Below, one piece after another: positions 50,601-62,500 of a stretch of DNA of 64,000 nt. The stretch's first letter is position 1, and each line of letters starts with the position of its first letter. Under the pieces are notes generated by a model that saw nothing but the letters and a program-made list of their open reading frames with translations, ran no database searches and was not told where the DNA came from. Made by a program: the position numbers and the translations under genes. Origin of the DNA: Argopecten irradians (lineage: Eukaryota; Mollusca; Bivalvia; Pectinida; Pectinidae); contig NC_091134.1 in assembly GCF_041381155.1 (NCBI RefSeq), positions 12,650,008-12,714,007 of the forward strand. Direction: 5' to 3'.

Positions 50601-52950
50601 TAAAACCATTTAAAAGGCAATGTATTTTTAAACAAAACTTCAAGCATTATTACAAAGAATAACCATAAATAGTTTTACCAACGAAACAAATGAAAGCTTA
50701 AAGTACCAACGCATAATTGAGGTTGTACAGTACACGAAAGGTTTCAAATCAGTTGAAAGGGTAAGCGCTTGTTAGAGCTGATGGTTGCAAGAAAGAAGTT
50801 GCAAATTGAAGAATATATAATTTCCATCCAGAAATATTGTGTCTTTGTGGTGAGTACATGTTGAATTGTATATCTAGCCCTGTTTGCTGTTCATAAAACT
50901 GATTCACAAATAGTAAGTTTTATACTAGTTATAGGAATATTATAGATACATCTAACAGGCATAAGAAACTTGCACAAAACCTCAATTAAGCGATTCAGCG
51001 AAGCGTTTACTTTATCAAATGCCAGAATCGGGGAAATACGAAAAGATATTTTTCGCATTAAAACGCGTCGCTTTACTGCATACAATCACATATATAACCC
51101 TTTCCACGTCACCAAATCAATTCGGATTTGTTTACAGAAAGCAAGCAATTCAAACGTTTTGAATCAAATGAGAAATGCAATTTTTACTGATTAAGTGATG
51201 TGTTGGTCATGTCTTATTTTGATATAAATCAATTATCAACTGTTGGGGTAAGTGTTTTCAGCGATTCGAAGCTCACATCTTACACTCAGATGTATAGAGT
51301 AATTTAAAAGATGTTAAAAGTCACGGACTATATTTTTAGTTGGTTGCTACAAGTTTGACTCTTTAACTCTTTTTGGACATGAGGCGCTAAAATTTAATTA
51401 CGCTTATAGCATTTTCTACATATCGTTTAAATAGCCTCGGATGATTGCGCTTATTGATTATCAAAGAAATTACACTGTTAACATATGGTATATTCTCGAT
51501 AACAAACAGAGGCAGACGAATTAGTATTTTTCTTCAGTCTTCAATTACAAAAGTTACTTACTTCACACTATTACCACCATTGCAAGTTTGAACTTCTTAT
51601 TCTACTTCCAGATAAATGTATTAGAAATAATTAATTGTCTCCCGACAACATTGGATGACTCTATGTCATATATGGAATGGAATAAATGGACCCGTTTGTG
51701 TGACGGGTATATTTATTCTTGGCAATGGTTGCTATTCATAAAGTGGTAAGTTTTTTAATTACATAAATATTTATGTTTTTAAAAAAATATTCATAATTAA
51801 CCTTTGCTCTTACCTGACTCATTTCCATCAAATCCTCCAATTCAAGATGCAAAATATACTAGGAAGAATCGTCTATTTCGTTTACATAATTCTATAAAAT
51901 TAACATCATCGACCGATGGCTAATGAGCTGTAGCAGTAAAAACGACATATTAAGTTATCCATCAGAATTTCTTTTACAATATTCGCAGACATACGTACTT
52001 GAACTTAGATAGTTATGGATAATATAGATAAAGATAATTTTGTTTATAAGTATGTATAATCATAATATATATATTGAGAAAGTTAATACGCATCATCGGG
52101 TGGATTTGAAAATAACTTTGTTGGTCTAATGCGTTTTTAATCTACCATGTTTTCATGGACGCAATTGATAAAGTAGAGTGTTTAAAAGTTCAGTTGTTAA
52201 AATGTAAATAATTGATTATGCAGAAATAATGACAAAAATGACAAGGTAGAGGAATTTCACGGTGATATCAACGCCAGCTCGATTCCAAATAGGAAAAAAT
52301 GAGATCCAGAAATTAAAGATATCATTTTTTTTTATAAAAATACATGAAACTTGATGGGAACAGCACAAATATTCAATGTGATGATACACATATTCAGGTT
52401 CTGTGTTGCACCCTCTAGACGAAAAAAAAAATGCGAAAGTTATTTCGCCACCACATACTCTTTCTATGAACGTATATATTTACGATACCAAAATATACAT
52501 TGTACTTTTAAAAACTAATTCGTATACCTTAAATTCATTCCCGAGGTCTAAAAAGTAGCCATTTCATCGGTTGAAACAATATGCCATTGATCTGCAAATT
52601 CTAAACAACAGGTAAATATTCTGTACTTAGTGATGGATATTTTTCTCTCATACCTCGACCTGTTATTGCAATTTTACTACTATGTTTTTCCGCCATTTTG
52701 AAATTAATCCGAAAAGCGCCTAGTTTTTGAAAAAAACATGTTAAAACTATACCAAGAAAATATTAATTTTGTTGATTCTGTGACAGAGGACAACTTTGTA
52801 AACACCAAGTCTTAACATAATCGTACAAAACAATATTGAAGCTTGGAAAACGAATCTGTAAACATGATTCATGATTGAATATCCAACCTAAACTTACCAC
52901 CAATAATCTTATGGAGGTATTTCCCAAATATAATTAGTCTTTTACCGCAA
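50601..52950. other. Intergenic AT-rich sequence
   Basis: No gene or repeat recognised on either strand. Confidence 0.45.
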
Positions 52951-53135
52951 TTCCGTATTTGCATACTACAGAGTTATCTGCACTTGCGGATAGGTATCGA
53001 TTGTTACATCATGTGCTTTCGAGTGTAACGTCATACTTTTCGGAGAAAACGACGTGAATCTCGCTCATAAAATAATGACGTTACAATCGATACCTACCCG
53101 CAAGGGAACTAACTCTGTAATATGGAAAGACGGAA
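52951..53135. mobile_element. MITE family D, copy 1
   Basis: Left end TTCCGTATTTGCATACTACA then GAGTTA; right end TAACTCTGTAATATG then GAAAGACGGAA, inverted. Inside, CGATTGTTACATCATG pairs with AATGACGTTACAATCGATACC, and GTAACGTCATACTTTTCGGA precedes AACGACGTGAAT. The same family, turned round, lies at 57634-57824. Confidence 0.7.
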
Positions 53136-54379
53136 TAGATGGGTGGTTGCTACTCAGCTTCCAATGTATCAAAGGAGAAACGTTAATATGGCGTGATATT
53201 AACGCTTTGTGATTGGCTACGGAGAGACTTTTATCGTGACTTTATTTGACCATGTAATAAATGACATTTATTTACCATGGTAAAATAAATAAATTTATGT
53301 CAGGCTGTTTCATTTTTTACTTTCCTAATTTGTAAGTGGGGCCTCGCGCCCTTAGGTGTGTTTACTTATACACACATGCAAGGTCATAGTGTACATGTGC
53401 CTGCGTGATGGAATTTCCCCAAATTAGCTTGACCCCTGGTCAGTGCGAGAGAGTAATTGATTGGTCAGCCAATCAGATGCTTTGCTTACAGCCTCCGGAC
53501 CAATCACTGAGGGCGTTGACCTTTCTTTGTTCTCGGTGGCGTCACTATCGCATTACCATCTTAGCCAGCGTGAAGATTTTTGTCTGTGTCTAATTAAGAT
53601 TATCCATAATCTACAAGAATTCTTTCAATTTCCCTCCCATCTTTCCCGCCCCTTTTTCATATCTATTTATTCCTTTTATTTGATGTGATTGGGCAGGTTA
53701 TATGGTTTACGAATGTTGTCTTATCAACAGAGACTATTTTTTTTCACAAGCCTATGTTGTATTTTGCAGTTTTTAATTTTTGCCTATTTTGTACCCCATC
53801 TTTGCTGTTTAGTTCAAATATTTGATCTCCAACCTTATTTTTATTGATGTTTATCAATAACACATGATGTTATTCTATCAAACTTGAAATATTGTTTGTA
53901 CCCCATCTTTGCTGTTTAGTTCAAATATTTGTTCTCCAATCTTATTTTTATTGATGTTTATCAATAACACATGATGTTACTCCATTATTATTCCTTTGAG
54001 TACAGCAAACATAGCTTCGGTCACTTTGCTCTCTGTTACGAAACTGAGATGACATAAATATCGTGTTTTGATATGCTTTATTTACAGTCCGCTTTACTCG
54101 CTCACTGACATGGTAGTTTGTAATATATTATATAAAATTACATTGTGCTATATCGGTAAAAATAAAATAAACAACTATAGATTTTACAGTTGTACATTTA
54201 GCATAATAATCCTACAGATTTCAGATATAATGTCATTTATTTCTGCGCGAATTGATAGAAGACGGCAATGTTTGACGTTTCCTTTCAAATATTTGTAGCG
54301 AGAAAAGCGCACGCAAAGCATGATTGTTGGTTGTTTCGTGTTACCTACTGTGTTCATGTTTTTTTAAAAGACATTCGCA
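53136..54379. other. Intergenic region with a 107-bp duplication
   Basis: No gene supported; the duplication at 53791-53981 is listed separately. Confidence 0.45.
53791..53981 (+). repeat. Tandem duplication, 107-bp period
   Basis: GTACCCCATCTTTGCTGTTT, then AGTTCAAATATTTG, then ATTGATGTTTATCAATAACA begins at 53791 and again at 53898 with only a few substitutions, so the duplication is recent. Confidence 0.9.
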
Positions 54380-54680
54380 TCTTTTGCTATCCTGCCCTGC
54401 AGGTAGGGCGTTAGAATTGTACCTGCTTCCCCTATTGCATGATCGTAAAAGGCGACTGAATTTAGGATCTTCCAACTGACTTTATCCTTCCTAATGCCTC
54501 CCTTGGCACCGCCTCACTTTTGGCATTGAGTTGGAGCGTTTTGCCCATGTGAGGAATGCTCTGGTTCCTGTCCCCCTGGCCGAGACGCACCAAAGTCTAT
54601 AAAAATTGGTAGTTTCTGCTCCATGCTTAGCCGCTCAGACATACAGGGAGTTGGACGAACTTTTAGCTCGCACCGTTGTC

Positions 54681-54714
<34 letters not shown>

Positions 54715-54850
54715 AATGTGTACCGGGTGGGAGGTTGTATTGAGCCTTGAGTGTCTTATTCGGCTGGTCATACTTCAGTGATATAGCACTATACAAAAGG
54801 GGCAACAGATCGCCACTAAACAAGAAGACACACACATGACATATACCTGC
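54380..54850 (+). mobile_element. Dispersed repeat family B, longest copy, with 29-A run
   Basis: Runs from CCTGCCCTGCAGGTAGGGCG through AAAAGGCGACTGAATTTAGG, CTCCCTTGGCACCGCC, GGCATTGAGTTGGAGCG, GGGAGTTGGACGAAC and CGTTGTCAGT, a run of 29 A (54684-54712), then GTACCGGGTGGGAGGTTG and AGTGATATAGCACTAT. Partial copies lie at 44050-44295, 48430-48600 and 58383-58515. The internal A run may be a later insertion or expansion. Confidence 0.7.
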
Positions 54851-56038
54851 AGTCTCCCACAACAAGCGCATTTGCCTCGCACAAACACACAGCATCAGCA
54901 CTAGACGGCATACATGGGAGGGCCGTCCTTACATGTAACCAAAAGTTTAGCTGTTAGTAGGACATCAATTAATCAAACAAATAAAAAAAATCTTTCGCTA
55001 TCTATAGGAAAGTTTACCTTAGCCTATTAGTCTACAAAGCTTTTACCCAATATGTATTTCTTGTTAAGTTAATGCCGTATTTCAGTAAATTTCTTTTAAA
55101 TGTACCCAATGTGTTTGTTTGTATGTACTGAAATATTTTACCGTTTTGTAATGATTGTTGTCACTTCTGCTACGTAGACACATTTCCACTGAGATGATTC
55201 GTTCTGCAAGCTTGCTATGTTTCATACTCATTTCAATGTCATTATAATTTGTATATCTTTTCTTATGTTTCAACGACGGAGTGTTTGAAATTTTCCAGTC
55301 GTTTCAGAATTGTATGAGGGCATAATCCACTTAAAAAAGTATTCTCTCCTCTTGGATTTGGTATATTTGAAGGATTCCACGAACGCCGTCAGCGCACCGG
55401 GTAGTAGATAGACTCACGACGAACGATGCATGACGCACGACGACGGACAAAAGGCGATTAGAATAGGTCACTTGAGACCTCCTCTCTATTGAACTTATAT
55501 AATCTTTCATTTCCCCTGTAGATATACATCTAGTGCATTCGCTTCCCTCAAGAGCGGTCAGTATATTCACTATAATGCTTTTAACAATGCATATTGTTTA
55601 GTTTATGTATGGTATGCCGAAAGCATCGTTCAGCAGAGTTTCTAATGACCCAAATTTCAATCAATTACAGAGAAATTTTTAGAGTTTATATGGTGTTCAT
55701 CACATTCAGGAACAACATATTCCCGTTCATTATTGCAAGTATTACATCATCAATTTTAAATACTGTATCTGATCATATACAAACAACATATGATATACAA
55801 GATACAGAGTGTTAATTGCAAGTCAATTACTGTTATCATTTCATAAAGTTAATGCCGTCTCCTTAGTGTTGGAATTTCTTCTTCGATAAATGCAAGTCCT
55901 ACATGTACACCCACTTGAAAGTTTGTGGCGTTGATGAATTGTTTTTCTTATCTTTTGGTGTTGACATCCAAATTTTCAGTATACTATATTATGGTATATT
56001 TAATATTAGTAAGTACAAAATATAATAGTTATAAGCAT
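54851..56038. other. Sequence between repeat B and the minus phosphatase
   Basis: No gene or repeat recognised. The right part is the likely 3' flank of phosphatase B. Confidence 0.45.
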
Positions 56039-56044
56039 TTTATT
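56039..56044 (-). terminator. Candidate polyadenylation signal of phosphatase B
   Basis: AATAAA on the minus strand about 300 bp after the stop codon and after the frame-shifted tail. Simple motif match only. Confidence 0.3.
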
Positions 56045-56250
56045 AAAAAAAGCTCATTCCAATTTTAATGGGTTTTTAAAAAGTTATTTCAGCCTATGAC
56101 AACCAAACAAAAATAATTAGATAAATCACAGCAGACGGAACCTGTGGAGATGATATGCTTTATCTTAAATAGTTAAATATGACGGTATGAGTCATAAACA
56201 TAAACACATATACCGACATGCATGACGGCATGATATTGTCATCAGTCACA

Positions 56251-56347
56251 TTATTACAAATTAAGAAAGTAGCGTAACAGACAAGTTAGCATGAACAAAA
56301 GTAGTTCGTTTCCCTCAGTGTTGCTTCCTTTGTTTGTCGTCAAAGCG
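56251..56347 (-). pseudogene. Out-of-frame remnant of the phosphatase B GPI tail
   Basis: Open frame beginning at the TGT near 56353-56351 and ending TAA near 56257-56255: CDALTTNKGSNTEGNELLLF then MLTCLLRYFLNL. Its length (32 residues from Cys) is close to that of copy A (34), and hydrophobicity is preserved. A single missing base near 56354-56357 would explain it. Confidence 0.65.
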
Positions 56348-56530
56348 TCACATCGACCTTATTGTCCGCGACACATGCAGCATATGTCATCACATGGGCT
56401 ATGTAATGCTGTTCGTGTACCCCGTGAATAAGGTGTGCCATCGGCCCACGTGCGTATATTCCAACGTCTTGTCCACCATGGGAGTCTTCGATACGTGGGG
56501 CAGCAGCTGCTTGTATGTAGTTTTTGTCAG
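56340..56530 (-). CDS. Alkaline phosphatase B, exon 10, truncated by frameshift
   Basis: Acceptor TTTTTCAG. Encodes [40 protein letters not shown], then NKVDVTL and TGA (56342-56340). Copy A continues NKQRCEYQ here. The frame that starts TGTGACGCT, a few bases before this stop, reads CDALTTNKGSNTEGNE and then a hydrophobic LLLFMLTCLLRYFLNL before TAA, the expected Cys and GPI tail. Confidence 0.85.
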
Positions 56531-59500
56531 CTGAAAAAGGGAAATATACGTTGTAAATATCACATATCTTTATTTACATCAGTTTAATTTGTGTTCTTAA
56601 TATTAATTGAGACAAACACTGTATAAACTTTCAAATGCACCAAACAAAAGACCCATTTAAATTTTGTTAAAATTGATTCTTAATCATTAGATGATGTTTT
56701 AGAAAATGTTCCGATTCTGTTGTACTTGTATTGGTGTTTTAAGACCTAGTAGCTAGCATTCGGGTTAGTAAGAAAGAAAAAAAAGTGGCCAGAGAAAAAC
56801 CAGGTCAATAACTGGCAACTTTCCCACATGGAATTTGAACTTGACACCCAGAATTGAGGACAAGTGGTCATATGTCGGAAAACCTTTTCTCCCATACTTC
56901 ACGGGAATATCCGTGGTTGCTAGGGAAAAGATATCTCTATCACACAGGGGGTGTAAGACAGCTCACACGCGCTAGACAATAACGTGACGTCATCAATACA
57001 TGCGGCGTAACTGTGCCGTGCATTGTAGATGACGTCATCAATTTTGACGCATAACGACGTTCATGCGATAATGGCGCGATGAAAAAGCTGGAAACCAAGT
57101 GGAATTTCATCATTTTTTCTACTAGTATGGGAGAAAAAACAATGAAACATGGGTCTGTGAAGTGGACAGGGATATCTCAACCCTCGTGAAAGATTTTTGG
57201 CCGTCAACCCTCGGCAAGCCTCGGGCTGAGCGGCCAAAACATTTCACTCGGGTTGAGATATCCGTGTCCACTTCACAGACCCATGTGCGATTCTATTAAT
57301 CCCCTCCGCACCCGCGCTCTCCGATCGGAGTACATAACAAATATTCATATTTCTTTTTAATATTGACATTTCTGTTGAATAAAATGCTCTTAAACATAAT
57401 CAAGACAATTGTCAAAACAAAATAAAAATATAAATTCGGATGCAAAGGTCCTCATGAACTCATTTCCTCTGATTGTATCAATTACTAGTATCGGTTGTCT
57501 TCACATCCGTTCTATTTCCAGCGTCATATCCAGGGCCATTTCCATAGAGGAGGGTGGTAAAGTAGGGGCCGTTTAAATCCTCATCAATGTCGACAATTCC
57601 TTTACAAGAACAAATAAACAAAATGGGTAATTGTTATTCCGTGTTTGTATATTACAGAGTTAGCTCCCTTTAGGGTAGTTGTCCATTATGATGTCATTAT
57701 TTTCTCGGCGCAATTCACGTTGTTGTCTCCAAAAAGTATGACGTTACACTCGCAAACACATGACATCAAAATTAATACACCTACCCACAAGGGCAAATAA
57801 CTCTGTAATATGCAAACACATAATACTTTTTCGATCGAGTATTTTGTATTACGATCGCAAAGAATTTAGTTGTGATATTGGTTATATAACAATTTGAAAC
57901 AGACAATTTGAAAATATTGTGAAATTAAAGTTCGATATAACAAATGCACAATCTAAAACATTACACATCCACAACGTGATCAAAAATAATTCTCATAATA
58001 ATATAGCAACAGGAAGAAGTGCATCATACTGTTAATGTATTTATAATAAATATTATTTATTTTTAGTGCAGATCAATTTTGAAAGGCATACCAAAAATGT
58101 TGTTGCCTCGCGCTGGATATCCGGCGATGTTGAAGACGTGAGCGTGGTCAGCTGTTACTATTATTAGAGTGTCACGTTCGTCTGTCATTTCTGTTGCTAT
58201 TTTGACAGCGTCCTCAAAGGCCAGACCGTCATATAGGGCACGTTTGGCATTGTTTTCATGGTGTGCGTGGTCTATACGACCTCCTTGAATAAAGGAAAAA
58301 ATATGTATCATAAAGATAAGTGATGGTGTCTACCATGGATAAATGATCGCTATATCTGCACAAGAATGTTCTCTCTCTTTATGCGCTTAGTTTATGCGCT
58401 CAGCATAAAGGGAGTGGGACGACTGGTTCACCCGTTGTCAGTATAATGTGACCGGATGGGGTGTGCTTGATTGATGTCTTCGGCGGTATTGGCATTGAGA
58501 TAGCACTATAAAAAGGAACAAAATCTAGAGTTCTGATATCACAAAAAGGCACAACATGAAGAGATGCCGACCCTTTTCCATTATTAAATATACCATTATT
58601 GCAATGTTAGTAAAGGTTAGTCATGGTTAAATGCACCTTCGACTAATAGAAAGAATCCATTAGTATCTTTCTGAAGCATCCTTATTGCTTTCTGTGTCAT
58701 GGCTGCCAGGGACGGTTCACCTTGAGGACCGTTATCTCTATCTAAATCGTACTGCATGTGCGATGGCTCGAACAAACCTACAATTTCAAAAATAAAATCA
58801 TATTGAAACGCACGAGACTTTTTACAAAAGTTTATCTAAGAGGAAATGGGAAATAGTCTTATCTAAAAGATTAAATTCAATTAATTTATTCTATATAAGA
58901 CAATATACATGTCCGTATATACAAAAAAAAAGGTTGACGAATTCTATAGCGTATTCTCTCCGTCAAAGAGTATAGAAACGAACCTGAACTTCATAACAAT
59001 GGTTTTATGATTATTCGGCAGGAAGTAGACGGCACGGTCCGGTCTTGTGCATGTTTTCATGTTATCCAACAATGAGTGTTTATATTGTTGAAACAATAAT
59101 GCAAAATTAAACTCAATAAAACTTTAAATAAGTAATATTTCATTCTAAAGATGTTCCCAATTAGAGGATTTTGATATCAAATGATTCTTTATCGAAATTT
59201 GATATCAATGGATTCATTATTGAAATTTGACATTTGAATTTTTAATTAATTTTGTGGTTACACAATTCATGGCTGTGGAATAATATGTGGAATATTCCGC
59301 ACTCGCAAGTTACTTCCTATAAGTTACAAAAGACACTCTCTAAAGCTCGTGTTTTGAAATTTGGGGGGGAACCCCATAAACACTCGTGTGGAATAAATTC
59401 CATATCAAACAACCACTCGTTGTTTGGCATCTATATATCACCAAGTAAAAAATCTGTTTTGGAGGGGTCTACAGCGTCAAATTGGGCGTTATTCCACACA

Positions 59501-62500
59501 TACTCGGCATCGAAGTTTTTCCTCATCTTGTCTTCTTTCCAAACCTTCGAATATACAATTGGACAATTACCAATTTGAAAGTGTATCTTCTACGATTTCC
59601 GAATTCACACCCTTATGTTGATAAATGGTTTTTTTTCATGTTTTAGTTCTTTTTTTTTCATGTTTTAGTTCTTTTTTATTTCATGAATTTTTATTAAGGA
59701 AATACAACTGAGATAATTTGTCAGTTGAAATATATTTTTCTTGCACAAAAGAAAGTGTCGATAAAAACATGTTTCTTAGGGAAGAATTTAACACAGTTAA
59801 TTCGCCTCAAAACGAAACAATACGATGAAATTTGCACTTATGGGTAGATTAATATCATCTTACATGGGTTTGTCACGTGAACTTGTTTATCTTAACCCTA
59901 GTGTAAGATTTCAATGTGTAAACACAAGGCTTGCCGAGTGTAGACAGCCAACATCGTGCACGAGAGTTAGGGAAAAGTCTCAGAAAAAGTAAGAGTAACT
60001 AAAGGACTCAATGCACTCTCACAACACCCATTAACTTATGTTTTTATTGGATGGCTAATATTGCATAGTTTCAGATAAATTTTATGAGACGCAAAGAATA
60101 GTTTGTTTTTACGTTAATTAGGTTGACGCCGTCAAGTCTTTGTTTAGCGGAGTTGGTGTTGTTCATCTCCGGGTCAGAATGGTTTCTTCCAAGAAAAAAT
60201 TGTCTCCCACCTCCTAATATTACCTTTAAGCAATGAAAAGTGCGAAACAGCTATCAGACTGACAATAAAAGGTGTAAATGGAAAATGTGTCATCCAAGCA
60301 TAAACAAAATTTATATAATATGAGGACCTAGTATATATACATCTATTAGATATGCTCCGATTTTCCGCCACTCTCATTGGCTTATACACTGTCACACGGA
60401 GGGCGATATTTCGCATATCGACTCGATGTTTCATTTTAGGGAAGCATATAGACTCGATGTTTCCATTTTTAGAAACACCGAGTCAATATTCCCTATTGTG
60501 ACGTCACACCCGAGTCGATATTCCTATTGTGACGTCACTCCCAAGTTGATATTGCGATTATGACGTCACAATGCTGTTACGTTGAGTTATTCAGGAAGAT
60601 GTAGTCGATCCATTCTCCATGCATTTCTATATTACTTAGCACGAAGCAAACATTTGAAAATAATTATCATCTAATATGAAAATTAAGGACTTTTGTTTTG
60701 GTCCATATGATGTTATATTACCCTTGTAGAATTTCAAATAATGACTTCGGGCTACGCCCTCGGTCATTATTTATTCTACTTGGGCAATATAGCACCATAT
60801 GCACCGAAAACAAAGGTCCATAATTGATATTTAATCACATAATCCGTCTGATATCCATTGATTTCGCCCGTGCAATACTTTTGCATATATCATTCGTGTA
60901 ATGTGGCATGCAGCGATTTTTATTGGGTGGGGAATTAGTTGTGACAGAAACGCATATCGAAGGTTTCCTTTTTGATAGCAAAAATGAATAAAAAATACTC
61001 GTTTCATAATATCTTCTATGAAACCGCCACTCATTTAAGATCCTATTTTTGTAAAACAATAGATTCAGACATTGAGAATGCTATCATCATCAAGGCGAGT
61101 AAGTGAGTAGGATCTAATATTAGATTTACCTTCACATGACTATTGTTGTATATGAGCTGCGAGGCGATATCCGTACACCCTCCAGTCACGCCGACCATGT
61201 CCCCATCTACTTCCCAGTTACGAGATACTGACTTGGCGTAGGCTGCAGCAGGGGTCGCGTGCGTGATTCGTGCAGTGGTAACCATGCCTACGGAACGACC
61301 TATAAAAATGACATTTAAACAGAAACAAAAATAAAATGGACTTACACAATAAGGATGGTTTCACAATTTCACAGGTATCCAGCGAAGAGTAAATATAGAT
61401 ATCATATGTTCATTTAATAAGGTTTCCGACTTATTGTGAGATATTGCTTTCATAACGAAAATGAGATAATACAGATCAAAACCTTATTCGTCATTTTAAT
61501 TACCATCTGCTCGAAACCACTCAAATGCACACGGAATCTCGTTCCCTTGTTGACTTGCGCACTGGCCATCTCTTGCTTGGTCGCTTAAACCAATCAGACG
61601 ATAGTTTGTCTTCTCTCCACATAGTAGGGCAGTAGCAGTGGCAGCGGAATCTGTCGTTTGTCTATCCTCTGAGTAAGTCTGATGTTTTATACATAAAATA
61701 TTACAAACAAAAATGAAAATACACCTAAGAAAGGAAAGTTAATAATAGCTTGATAGTTGACTAGAAAAGGATTATTATTATACCTCATGTTTATAACAGT
61801 GTGTGTGATTATTTTATACATGTCACATGACGGGGCAATAAAACGTCGTATTTCCCTCGGGGGGAAATAAAACATCGTATTTCCCTGGGGCGAAGGCCCC
61901 TATGGTGACCGCCCGCCTTTCATAAGGAGTTATCTCCCCTTCCGAATGTACAACATGGACGGACGAAGCGTAAAACGTTATTTTTAACTCGTCACAATTT
62001 TGAAATTAAGTTATATTGAACCCAGATTAGCGAACCACAAATTTTCTGTATAATAAGTAATTTATGTCCCCGGTGGCAATGTGATATGAAGGTTTATTTA
62101 TCCTCAGATGTAATATTTCCCTCGGACAAGCCCTCGGGAAATATTACACCTTCAGGTAAATAAACCTTCATATCACACTACCACCAGGGCCGTAAATGCA
62201 TAAAAGTAAAAAAAAAAGATTCACTAGATCGAAAAATTAAATCGTACATCTGAATAAAAGAAGACTGGTAATCTGTTTTAATTATTTTAGTTTTGTGTTA
62301 TAATTGAACTTCATGATTTGTATCTATTTTGAGCTTTCTGGGGATTTATACGAGAATTTACAGATTGACCTCATTTCCTCAAATATATCTCTGAAATTAA
62401 TCATAAAGAGAAAGGAAACATTTTGTTTTTGAAAAGTCATATATGTATTTAACATCAGTTAAGCAATAATCATTCACCATGTACTATTTCATTTTTTGGG

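Noticed and set aside
54635..54901. 88-codon minus-strand frame with a phenylalanine run
   Set aside because: The run is the translation of a 29-base poly-A tract in a dispersed repeat.
56340..56360. Splice donor at AAG/GTCGAT instead of a frameshift in phosphatase B
   Set aside because: Copy A has no intron here and the missing tail is readable immediately downstream, so an indel is the simpler explanation; not fully excluded.
56334..56534. 66-codon plus-strand frame
   Set aside because: Antisense shadow of phosphatase B exon 10.
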